Origin: Nitrososphaeraceae archaeon
GTDB taxonomy: Archaea > Thermoproteota > Nitrososphaeria > Nitrososphaerales > Nitrososphaeraceae
NCBI GenBank assembly: GCA_025449515.1
Contig: JANWJI010000020.1
Coordinates: forward strand, 1-11,454
Reading direction: 5' to 3'
Length of the DNA: 11,454 nucleotides
Part shown: positions 5,786 through 11,454 of the stretch, in pieces
How positions within the stretch are numbered: the first letter of the stretch is position 1
How the letters are laid out: the number at the start of each line of letters is the position of its first letter
Notes under the pieces: generated by a model
The model's database searches: none
What the model was told of the DNA's origin: nothing
Seen by the model: only the letters and a program-made list of their open reading frames with translations
Made by a program: the position numbers and the translations under genes

Positions 5786-6123
5786 TTAGGCCCACCTCTC
5801 ATCTTTTTTGTAAGTATAGAACTTGGATATAAAATTCGTATCATGATGATGCCAAACACGATTAGGATCACGACGGATAGCGGCTCGAGGAATCCATCTC
5901 CCAACATATGATATCCCAATAGCTCAGCGAGGTGATAAAGACCGTGTATCACAACAAACAATGTCAAAATAATCGTTAGAGTCCTTATTCCAAATTTATT
6001 ACCGCCGTTAATGCTAATGCTGATATATAAGGGAATTATCGCGGCGCTGAAAATGGCAATAATACTAATAACATGAAATGACGTAGTGTACAAATTACTA
6101 TGTTCACTATTGGAGTCAGGCAA
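5782..6123 (-). CDS. Membrane protein, three segments, histidine-rich second segment (113 aa)
   Basis: Three hydrophobic segments lie at about residues 16-38 (FHVISIIAIFSAAIIPLYIS), 45-68 (IRTLTIILTLFVVIHGLYHL) and 80-100 (EPLSVVILIVFGIIMIRILY). The chain ends in a basic tail (TKKMRGGPK) likely to face the cytoplasm. Three histidines (H60, H64, H72 in HGLYHLAELLGYHML) lie at the end of segment two; spacing of four and eight could bring them to one face of a helix, which would suit heme or metal binding. That is speculation. The first possible start is the TTG at 6123, directly after an in-frame stop; a second TTG at residue 11 is possible. The promoter is weak by eye. The next frame downstream overlaps its stop and probably forms an operon or a broken single gene with it. 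No family name can be given. Confidence 0.6.
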   Translation of the reverse strand: MPDSNSEHSNLYTTSFHVISIIAIFSAAIIPLYISISINGGNKFGIRTLTIILTLFVVIHGLYHLAELLGYHMLGDGFLEPLSVVILIVFGIIMIRILYPSSILTKKMRGGPK

Positions 6124-6466
6124 TTAATAAATGATAGAACCGGCGACATACCTATCAGATATTATTGTCTTGCGTCATAAAATTCCAAATGTAAGATTGA
6201 ATTCACTTTCGAAATTCCCAATTGTAGTATGTGATTCCATTTGAAATTTTTGCTTTAATAATAATATCTGTTGGTCGTTTCCTTGAAGGATATGATAATC
6301 GAAGCCTCAGATGTATGGCAACCATCTTGAACTAACATCGTAATTTTGAAGAATTCCGACAATCATGCGATGACCAACAGTCGTTGAAGAATAATGATCA
6401 TTTGTAAGTTAGGGAAATGTCAGGAGTTTTACTTCGAACCTCGCTTACAATCGAAGTTATACTTGT
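6124..6466. other. Gap with one interrupted frame and an inverted repeat
   Basis: On the minus strand a frame starts at ATG 6366 and runs 64 codons to a TGA at 6175-6177, with one internal TGA at codon 20 (reads MIVGILQNYDVSSRWLPYI, stop, GFDYHILQGNDQQILLL and on). It could be a decayed gene, but nothing in it is recognised. On the plus strand a 37-codon frame from ATG 6131 is equally unsupported. CTGTTGGTC at 6268-6276 and GACCAACAG at 6372-6380 are perfect 9-bp inverted copies about 95 bases apart. Confidence 0.35.
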
Positions 6467-6652
6467 TTAGTAATCTGTGGCTGGACTGAATAGACTCGAA
6501 TCTTTCACATCTGTTACTTCTAACTTGTTATTGATGATGGATGGGTTAGATGAAATAATTATGTATTTCGAATATTCCAACTTTATTCTGATTAGTATAA
6601 TAATATTATAGGCTTGCTGCGTTTGAGTCTTCTCTATCTTTGCACCCGCCAT
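6467..6652 (-). CDS. Possible small hypothetical protein (61 aa)
   Basis: An ATG at 6652 (MAGAKIEKTQTQQAY) opens 61 codons with a moderately hydrophobic middle (NIIILIRIKLEY, KYIIISSNP) and a polar end. No membrane segment is long enough to call. A TATA-like CTATACC lies about 28 bases upstream on the minus strand, at leaderless spacing, which is the main support. It is divergent from the Cys4 gene at 6750. No family is recognised, and chance in AT-rich DNA remains a fair explanation. Confidence 0.3.
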   Translation of the reverse strand: MAGAKIEKTQTQQAYNIIILIRIKLEYSKYIIISSNPSIINNKLEVTDVKDSSLFSPATDY

Positions 6653-6713
6653 ATGTGATGGCCTCGCTACGTCCGGTTTTGGTATAGCGCGACATTGAAT
6701 TATTCAAGCAATA

Positions 6714-6722
6714 TTTTTTAAG
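6714..6722 (+). promoter_or_regulatory. TATA-like element before the 6750 gene
   Basis: TTTTTTAAG is centred about 32 bases before the ATG at 6750 and predicts a transcript start a few bases ahead of it. Confidence 0.35.
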
Positions 6723-6749
6723 AAAGTCCCGCGAAGATTACTATGATTA

Positions 6750-6923
6750 ATGTTCATACCAAGATTAGAGAAATATAAATATCCAGTTGATGAAGATTAT
6801 CGACATTTTCTAGATTGCGAGACACGTAAACAAGGAAGGTTAAATGAATGCGGACGTTGCAAATATGTTTGGGACCATTGGTATGGGACCGACATCCCAT
6901 GTGATGGGAATTCCTATCCCTAA
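6750..6923 (+). CDS. Small Cys4 protein, probable zinc site (57 aa)
   Basis: The ATG at 6750 opens a 57-codon frame ending in TAA at 6921-6923. It carries four cysteines at residues 23 (FLDCET), 34 and 37 (NECGRCKYVW) and 51 (DIPCDG). One CxxC knuckle is flanked by two single cysteines at 11 and 14 residues, a plausible zinc-binding set. The rest is rich in aromatic and charged residues (KYKYPVDEDYRHF at the start, WDHWYGTD near 41-48). There is no signal peptide or membrane segment. A longer open frame (6844-7059) overlaps it in another frame, but its translation has no protein-like character and lacks a promoter, so this shorter one is preferred. The function is unknown. Compact Cys4 proteins of this size are common in thaumarchaeal genomes and often unannotated. 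Confidence 0.65.
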   Translation: MFIPRLEKYKYPVDEDYRHFLDCETRKQGRLNECGRCKYVWDHWYGTDIPCDGNSYP

Positions 6924-6973
6924 TGGTTTGATGTGCCCGTCTCTTTTCTGCACGACGGTGATTTCATTTCATC

Positions 6974-7173
6974 CTAAGATACACCTGCTGAATGACTCAT
7001 CGTTTCTTCTAGTTGTTCCTACTCCTTCGAAGTTTGATTTTGAGGATCCACATCTATAGTTACCAAGTGTAGATATCTTTTACAGAAAACTCAGGGACTA
7101 ATTCTTTTGGACCACTACCATGAAATGAAATAATTCTAGCAGTGATGTTGTATCTTATCGAAAAGCAGAACAA
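6974..7173 (-). pseudogene. Possible decayed gene
   Basis: From a TTG at 7173 the minus strand reads 37 codons of protein-like sequence (RIISFHGSGPKELVPEFSV, then KDIYTW) to a TAA at 7060-7062. One frame over, it resumes as LVTIDVDPQNQTSKE, stop, EQLEETMSHSAGVS, stop at 6974-6976. Joining KDIYT to LVTIDVDPQ needs a single-base change. The amino-acid make-up is more convincing than that of random AT-rich frames, but I cannot name the family and the call rests on appearance only. Confidence 0.25.
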
Positions 7174-7596
7174 ATTATTGAATCGCGTTTAGTGTGTACA
7201 CTTTTATTCATTTCAATAGTGCATCAAATCATTTAGATTTGTTAAATTTCGATTGTTAGGAAGAAAGAAAGCCGTATTGAACCGACTAATGTATAACTGT
7301 ACATATGCGTGCTGGCTGGCAAGCAACTATCTGAACATGCAACTTTGTAGACCTACTGTTCACTCAAGGTATGCAAGGCGGCAAGATTTGTGCTGTGGCA
7401 TCAATCCAGGCAGTTTATCTGATGTAGCTCATATCGAATATTCAAAGATACTCACAAGTATAGCCAGTGATGAAAGGCCAATTTCTTTTTTTTAAGGATA
7501 ATCGTATAAGATATGCGATAAATATTCTATAACAATTATGTAGTATCTTCTTTTGATCTAATCTATAGGATTTAACATGAATTAGAATTAAATAAG

Positions 7597-7610
7597 GAGA
7601 AGTTATTCTC
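7597..7610. promoter_or_regulatory. Small inverted repeat before the winged-helix gene
   Basis: GAGAA, loop GTTA, TTCTC. It lies just after the TATA-like element and 15 bases before the ATG at 7625, where a bound regulator could block transcription. A 5-bp arm is short, so chance is likely too. Confidence 0.25.
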
Positions 7611-7624
7611 TATTATAACTAGAA

Positions 7625-7915
7625 ATGAAACCTGTACATAGATCCAGGACAGAGATAATAGGAGCCATTTTGGAATGTGCTAACGGAAACGTTATAAGGA
7701 TAACTGAAATTCAGTTCAGAACATACTTATCGTATAATCTATTAAGAGAATATTTGAAAATACTTATCGAAAATGATCTTTTGGAATATATTGAGGGCGA
7801 AAGATCTTTCAAGACAACTCCCAAAGGAATGCATTACTTGGAAGTTTATAATAGAATGGGAGAGTTGGTAGTTCAAAACACCTTTGGCAAGAGAACTAAT
7901 AAAGTAAGCGCCTAA
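7625..7915 (+). CDS. Single-domain winged-helix regulator, thaumarchaeal type (96 aa)
   Basis: A probable DNA-binding transcription regulator. After a short leader (MKPVH), RSRTEIIGAILECANG forms helix 1 (residues 6-21) and IRITEIQFRTYLSYNLLREYLKILIENDLLEY covers helices 2 and 3 with the recognition segment (about 25-57). SFKTTPKGMHYLEVYNRM (about 62-79) is the wing and last helix. The pattern of SRTEIIxAIL, then YLSYxxLxxYLxxLxxNxLL, then YKTTxKG is characteristic of a large family of stand-alone winged-helix proteins in thaumarchaea. No ligand domain, metal cluster or membrane segment is present. The ATG at 7625 is about 34 bases after a TATA-like ATTAAATAA. A small inverted repeat (GAGAA, TTCTC) between promoter and start could be an autoregulatory site. 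It stands alone, so its targets are unknown. Confidence 0.82.
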   Translation: MKPVHRSRTEIIGAILECANGNVIRITEIQFRTYLSYNLLREYLKILIENDLLEYIEGERSFKTTPKGMHYLEVYNRMGELVVQNTFGKRTNKVSA

Positions 7916-8452
7916 TCTTTTGCCAACCGTGCAACATACCAAATTCTACTACAATTTTAAATTAGATTTTTACTATTAGCATAGTTCTGTAAATCTATAA
8001 AACGAAACTAAGGTATATTTGCTTAGTAATAAAGTAACTTGTGAAATCATACCCTCTTTGTCTTGTGAGAATCGTATATTGATTTTTGAGTCTATATTCT
8101 TTTCCCGCGAGTGTATATTCCAAATTCGGAAGATGTATTCCTATTCGTATTTTAGATTATAATGGTCCGGGCAGATCAGCAATTTCTAATTTATCTCCTA
8201 GTATCTAACCTTGAGAAGGTTCATTTTTCTTGTGAAGTTCGACCGTTCCAGATCAACTGTAAGTGACTTATCATAGTGTGACGAGGAAGAAATGTTTGAA
8301 ATATTAACACAAATCTAGGAATGCTATAGGAATGGTCAGTTCTTTACCTAAAAGCAGCAGTAACGGTATCCCTGAGATTAGTTTGATCCATATGTAAATC
8401 AAGCGAGCTGAAATTGAGGAAATAGATGACAATTACTGTTCATTAGTAAATC
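7916..8452. other. 537-base gap, nothing found
   Basis: The stretch is AT-rich with stops in all frames every few codons. The longest ATG frame I noted is 15 codons on the minus strand. It follows the 3' ends of the convergent regulator and ABC ATPase genes. I saw no T-run with hairpin, repeat or RNA-like fold worth listing. A permease gene for the ABC ATPase, if the usual ATPase-permease order held, would begin here on the minus strand, and there is none. Confidence 0.5.
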
Positions 8453-9421
8453 CTACTTATTTTCGTTATATCTAGCATATTTTTCCATGAAGCCTCCCTC
8501 TGGTGAATCCTGTTCCAAGATGTTTTTCCCAGTGAACCTAAGAAAGACATCATTCAAGGTTGGTCTTCTCAAATCTACATGTCCAACATCGTTGTCTTTA
8601 ATTACCGCCCTGAGGATCGGGACTAAATTGAGTGATGCATCATCTACATGGACAGCAACCATCCCTTTCTCTTTGTCAAGTTCCACCTTGCGTACAAATC
8701 CGAATTGTTTCAATATATTTCTAATATCCCCTATAACACTGTCTTGGTGACCCTTATTCATTATCTCGATCTCTATGACCTCTCCTCCTACATTTTCCTT
8801 AAGCCTAGTTGGTGAATCAAGCGCAATTATTTTTCCCCTATTGATAAATCCGATTCTGTCGCATAGTTCGTCAGCTTCTTCCATATAGTGTGTAGTCATT
8901 ACCAATGTAATTTTCTCATGCTGTACTAATCCCTTAATATAATCCCACATTATCCCTCTGCTTTTGGGGTCCAGGCCTAGAGTTGGTTCATCAAGGAATA
9001 TCACCTTAGGCTTATGAAGCAGGCCCCTAGCAAGTTCCAACCTCCTTCTCATTCCACCAGAGTATTTTCTTACTTGATGGTCTTTCCTATCGATAAGACC
9101 TACCAATTCTAATACTTCGAGAATTCTCTTTTCCCTTATGTGTTGAGGAACACCATAAAGCAAGGAATGTAACTTCAAATTCTCGTACGCTGTGAGCATG
9201 TCATCGCTACTGGGCGCCTGAAAGACAATCCCTATACTTGACCGAACTTTTGAAGAATCTTTAACCGTATCGAAGCCATTTACAAGAGCAGTGCCATAAG
9301 TAGGCTTTAGCAGCGTTGCAAGAATATGGATGAGAGTGGTTTTTCCTGCACCATTAGGTCCTAAAAGCCCAAACACTTCGTTGTCGAAAATATCAAGATT
9401 GATCTCATCCAAAGCTACCAT
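8453..9421 (-). CDS. ABC transporter ATP-binding protein, DrrA type
   Basis: The nucleotide-binding subunit of an ABC exporter of the daunorubicin-resistance (DrrA) type. Counting from the ATG at 9421 it has Walker A GPNGAGKT (21-28), Q-loop Q68 in VFQAPSSD, signature YSGGM (120-124), Walker B VIFLDE (140-145), D-loop LGLDP and switch histidine H178 in TTHYMEEAD. All catalytic residues are intact. About residues 215-302 form the C-terminal DUF4162-like extension ending in RRPTLNDVFLRFTG, typical of this family. The 322-residue length is normal only if the first strand is present. That strand is encoded just upstream in frame (LIKIRNLVKKYDS, with the A-loop tyrosine), but there is no ATG, GTG or TTG for it before a TGA at 9521-9523. 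A CTG at 9460 sits exactly where family members have their first methionine. No membrane permease is adjacent on either side, so the partner must be encoded elsewhere. Confidence 0.88.
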   Translation of the reverse strand: MVALDEINLDIFDNEVFGLLGPNGAGKTTLIHILATLLKPTYGTALVNGFDTVKDSSKVRSSIGIVFQAPSSDDMLTAYENLKLHSLLYGVPQHIREKRILEVLELVGLIDRKDHQVRKYSGGMRRRLELARGLLHKPKVIFLDEPTLGLDPKSRGIMWDYIKGLVQHEKITLVMTTHYMEEADELCDRIGFINRGKIIALDSPTRLKENVGGEVIEIEIMNKGHQDSVIGDIRNILKQFGFVRKVELDKEKGMVAVHVDDASLNLVPILRAVIKDNDVGHVDLRRPTLNDVFLRFTGKNILEQDSPEGGFMEKYARYNENK

Positions 9422-9588
9422 GCTATCATATTTCTTGACTAAATTGCGGATCTTTATCAGTGAGCTTAAAGCACCACCAGTTAATTCTTCATGGAGCAGA
9501 GTTATGCTTTTCCAAATAACTCAAATTCCGCCATATTAGTATCGTTATTGTAGTCTTGTCCTACTGAAGCAAATTGCTCAGATATCGG

Positions 9589-9927
9589 TCACTTAATCGA
9601 AGTATAAGCGGCCGCAATTTGAGTTTTGATATCAGCTGACTGCAGTGAGCTTTGAATAGTGTTAACTGAAGCAGGTTCGGTTCTATTTTTTCTTATCGAT
9701 ATAACCAAGGCGTTATTTCTTGGTTGAATATCCAAGAAAGTCCTAAAGGTTAAAGATTTAGCGTAGACTATTCTGTGTGGTCTTATCTCCTCGATGACAT
9801 TGCTACCGAGCGATTTCACGAAGTCGCGGATTTCAAGTAGTATCTGTCTGGGTTCCTGTTCCAAAGATAATAAATGACTTTCAAATGAAATGTCTCTTGC
9901 CTTATCTGAATAGAGTCCGAAATTCAT
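9589..9927 (-). CDS. DUF5655-domain protein (112 aa)
   Basis: A small cytoplasmic protein of unknown biochemical role. The body, from FESHLLSLEQEPRQILLEIR through VIEEIRPHRIVYAKSLTFRTFLDIQPRNNALVISIRK to IAAAYTSIK, matches my memory of the DUF5655 family, which is found alone or fused to other domains. Typical marks are the EPRQILLEIRDFV helix and the HRIVYAK followed by F-D-I-Q-P. An ATG at 9939 would give 116 residues, but it lies too close to the TATA-like CTTAAAATA (9952-9960). The ATG at 9927 (MNFGLYSD) is 29 bases from that element's centre and is preferred, probably leaderless. It lies upstream of the ABC ATPase on the same strand, with about 130 bases between; a shared transcript is possible but not shown. 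Confidence 0.72.
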   Translation of the reverse strand: MNFGLYSDKARDISFESHLLSLEQEPRQILLEIRDFVKSLGSNVIEEIRPHRIVYAKSLTFRTFLDIQPRNNALVISIRKNRTEPASVNTIQSSLQSADIKTQIAAAYTSIK

Positions 9928-9951
9928 ATGTGAATACATAACTTTAGAGAG

Positions 9952-9960
9952 TATTTTAAG
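9952..9960 (-). promoter_or_regulatory. TATA-like element of the DUF5655 gene
   Basis: CTTAAAATA on the minus strand predicts a transcript start near 9929, two bases ahead of the ATG at 9927. It argues against the upstream ATG at 9939. Confidence 0.5.
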
Positions 9961-10351
9961 TATTGTAAGCGTTGGTCTTCGACCGTGAAAACATATTTTT
10001 CTTGAGAACTTGTTATCTTAAATTGCCTGGCGAACTGTAGGTGAGATTGGTGTAATCTGAGAAAAGAACCCAAGACTTTGTACCGTAAATTAGCTAACGG
10101 CGTTTTTTTATACCAATTGTGTGAATGGTGTCCTTAACTAGCAAATAGGTTTAACATTACAATTGAATAGACGATAAGGTCTAGATCGATTTCAGTGTTT
10201 AGAAACCGTGTTATGGGCCTAGATCGAATTCCCGTAGACGACACAAATCTTGAAATTTCCTTAGCAGTGAAGTTTATTTCTGGCCTCAATTTTTGTAGTA
10301 CTCCGGAATTAGATATCTCTAAAGACTAATGGATGCTAACCTCACGAAACG

Positions 10352-10385
10352 AAAAAAAATTAGTTGGACATTGCTTCTCTGTCCA
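10352..10385 (-). terminator. Hairpin plus T8 terminator of the proteasome operon
   Basis: Read on the minus strand, TGGACA (10385-10380), a 9-base loop and TGTCCA (10370-10365) form a 6-bp stem, followed after a few bases by eight T (10359-10352). It lies about 33 bases past the stop of the proteasome alpha gene. The T tract alone would suffice for archaeal termination. Confidence 0.6.
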
Positions 10386-10417
10386 CTTTCTTGAGTACTT
10401 ACTGGGGTACTGCTGGC

Positions 10418-11110
10418 TTACTTGTTGGTTTGAGTGTTAGTAAGCTTCCTGAATACCCCATCAGTGGCAGTCACTATGCCGGTTTCTACAAGCGGTCTCT
10501 CATCCAATGCTTTTTCCATTGCTTTATTGCTTAGTGTGATTGCTTCATCGATACTTAAATTAGGATTGTACTCTCTTTGGAGCACATCTAAGGCAATGTC
10601 AGAATAATGACCTATAGCAAAGCCAGATCCATGAAAAAAGGTCCCGCTGGGGTCAACTTGGTACAACTGAATACCTGTTTGATCTCTTCCAGAAATTATT
10701 ATAGAGGCGGCTTGTGGTCTTACAGCGTAGATTGTATAATTATGTAAGTAGGAGCTAAGATATTTTGCAAGGGAATTGACATCTATCGGGCTTTCGTAAG
10801 AAAGCCGATGTCTCTGGGCTGCTATCCTTATCTCATCAATTAATTGTAATATGTCGCCGATATATCCAGAACCAGTAGCGCCTATATGCTGGTCAATGGT
10901 AAAGATCTTTTCAGCGGGCTCGACTAGCGCCTTGGTTGGTTTAATATGACTCGAGATCAATGCAAAGGTTGGTGTTTTTATTCCAATGGTCGTTGATCCT
11001 CTGCTTACAGCTTCTAGCGCACTATCTACTAATACTAGTCGTCCTTCTGGACCATAATAGTAGGGATATCTAGTATTGTTACCAACTGCCGTGCCACCAA
11101 TTTCTGACAT
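10418..11110 (-). CDS. Proteasome alpha-type subunit, divergent (230 aa)
   Basis: It should form the outer seven-membered ring of the 20S proteasome, which gates substrate entry and docks the unfolding ATPase. The alpha signature is visible: YYYGPEGRLVLVDSALEAVSRGSTTIGIK (about 17-45), then EKIFTIDQHIGATGSGYIGD, VRPQAASIIISGRDQTG and YQVDPSGTFF. No processed catalytic threonine is present, as expected for alpha. The pocket lysine that receives HbYX tails corresponds to K68 (PAEKIF) and is kept. The gate is unusual. Aligned by eye with Thermoplasma alpha, the YDR gate motif reads N12-T13-R14, P17 is kept as P21, and Y26 is S30, so three of the four gate-cluster residues are replaced. It starts two bases after the beta gene's stop, so the two are surely one operon. 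It is probably a paralogue of a more typical alpha elsewhere, which is inference. The symbol psmA is left blank for that reason. Confidence 0.88.
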   Translation of the reverse strand: MSEIGGTAVGNNTRYPYYYGPEGRLVLVDSALEAVSRGSTTIGIKTPTFALISSHIKPTKALVEPAEKIFTIDQHIGATGSGYIGDILQLIDEIRIAAQRHRLSYESPIDVNSLAKYLSSYLHNYTIYAVRPQAASIIISGRDQTGIQLYQVDPSGTFFHGSGFAIGHYSDIALDVLQREYNPNLSIDEAITLSNKAMEKALDERPLVETGIVTATDGVFRKLTNTQTNK

Positions 11111-11112
11111 TT

Positions 11113-11454
11113 CTAATTCACATGCTCCTGTTGTGGAAGTTGTATTACATTTGGAATCACCAAAGCATCGATCCCGTTCCCTGAACCAGGATCTCTCTCC
11201 ATTGCAGCTGATACCGCTTTTTCAGCAATCTGTTTTGCCTGCTCATTAGTCAATTCACTCTGATATAGATTTTCAAGAACGCCATAGGCAACTGGAGCTC
11301 CAGACCCTGACGCTGCAAATTCCTCACCAGTTATGGCACCACTCATGTCCGCTACATAAACATGTCCGCCCTCGCTATCAACTCCTGCGACTATCAATTC
11401 CACAAAGTATGGTTGGTAGTTCTTAAGACCAGAGTATGCCAAGTTGGCAATCAA
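11113..11454 (-). CDS. psmB: Proteasome beta-type subunit, C-terminal part (5' end outside window)
   Basis: The C-terminal 113 residues or so of the inner-ring catalytic subunit of the 20S proteasome. The frame runs past the window edge and its first codon here (TTG) is internal. Recognisable pieces are YFVELIVAGVD, GGHVYVADMSGAI, ASGSGAPVAYGVLE and AAMERDPGSGNGIDALVI. The aspartate and serine of RDPGSG match the D166 and S169 that support the active site in Thermoplasma beta, so this part is compatible with an active subunit. The catalytic Thr1, Asp17 and Lys33 lie outside the window and cannot be checked. It is the first of a two-gene operon with the alpha-type subunit. The tail (QLPQQEHVN) is short and polar. 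Confidence 0.87.
   Translation of the reverse strand: MIANLAYSGLKNYQPYFVELIVAGVDSEGGHVYVADMSGAITGEEFAASGSGAPVAYGVLENLYQSELTNEQAKQIAEKAVSAAMERDPGSGNGIDALVIPNVIQLPQQEHVN

Larger units (their letters stand above)
6924..7624. other. 700-base stretch without a firm gene
   Basis: The minus strand from about 7173 to 6974 may hold a decayed gene, listed separately. A plus-strand frame from a TTG at 7253 to 7495 (80 codons, several scattered cysteines) has no promoter at the expected distance and no recognisable features, so it is not called; it ends in a run of eight T (7486-7493) that could stop transcription. Before the regulator at 7625, GAGAA at 7597-7601 and TTCTC at 7606-7610 form a 5-bp inverted repeat with a 4-base loop, possibly an operator. 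Confidence 0.4.
9940..10417. other. 478-base gap with terminator; one very small frame
   Basis: It holds the promoter of the DUF5655 gene and the terminator of the proteasome operon. A plus-strand frame of 38 codons runs from ATG 10213 to TAA 10327-10329 (MGLDRIPVDDTNLEIS and on). It has protein-like composition but no TATA element at the expected distance, so it is not called as a gene. Confidence 0.4.

Noticed and set aside
6844..7059. Plus-strand frame of 71 codons
   Set aside because: It overlaps the better-supported Cys4 gene in another frame and has no promoter at the expected distance.
7253..7495. Plus-strand TTG frame of 80 codons with several cysteines
   Set aside because: No TATA element at the right distance, no motif, no membrane segment, and irregular composition.
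7742..7942. Minus-strand frame of 66 codons
   Set aside because: It is antisense to the winged-helix gene at 7625-7915.
8487..8750. Plus-strand frame of 87 codons, and a similar one at 9330-9539
   Set aside because: Both are antisense to or run off the ABC ATPase gene, which has complete motifs on the minus strand.
10213..10329. Plus-strand ATG frame of 38 codons
   Set aside because: Protein-like composition but no promoter, no motif and very short.
1..11454. tRNA, rRNA, riboswitch or complete insertion sequence
   Set aside because: I saw no tRNA arms with CCA-type ends, no rRNA segments, no transposase motifs and no long terminal inverted repeats.

Overview
The window reads as a low-GC archaeal chromosome, most likely a soil or terrestrial member of the Nitrososphaerota (Thaumarchaeota), perhaps close to Nitrosocosmicus. 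The reasons are 20S proteasome alpha and beta subunits, a single-domain winged-helix regulator of a type common in that phylum, a DUF5655 protein, and a secreted protein with a C-terminal pattern I associate with thaumarchaea. Many starts are ATG or TTG codons about 25 to 30 bases downstream of a TATA-like element, so transcripts are probably leaderless. Roughly half the window is coding. The lineage is inferred from protein character only; there is no rRNA or tRNA gene here.

Left part (1-2850): the 3' end of a cysteine-containing reading frame overlaps a signal-peptide gene that is frameshifted soon after its start (216-736). A 425-base gap follows, with an 8-bp hairpin and a 7-bp tandem repeat. 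Next come a 50-residue zinc-ribbon gene (1162-1314, minus), a small membrane protein (1546-1821), a degraded winged-helix-like frame (1841-2035), about 600 bases with no convincing gene but with hairpins and a 14-bp palindrome, and another small membrane protein on the minus strand.

Middle part (2999-7915): a class III nucleotide cyclase (minus) is divergent from an unrecognised 200-residue protein (plus). Then come a winged-helix regulator (plus) and, convergent to it, two adjacent three-segment membrane protein frames (minus). The second of these has no ordinary start codon and lies in the -1 frame relative to the first. Beyond are a 57-residue Cys4 protein (6750-6923) that is easy to miss, traces of possible decayed genes, and a second winged-helix regulator.

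Right part (8453-11454), all on the minus strand: a DrrA-type ABC ATPase with no permease beside it and no canonical start for its first beta strand; a DUF5655 protein; then a tight two-gene operon running in from the window edge, proteasome beta (cut at its 5' end) followed two bases later by a divergent proteasome alpha whose gate residues are replaced.

No single new multi-gene defence or metabolic system is visible. The best leads are the variant alpha subunit paired with a beta subunit, the start-less membrane gene pair, the orphan ABC ATPase, and the small cysteine-rich genes.
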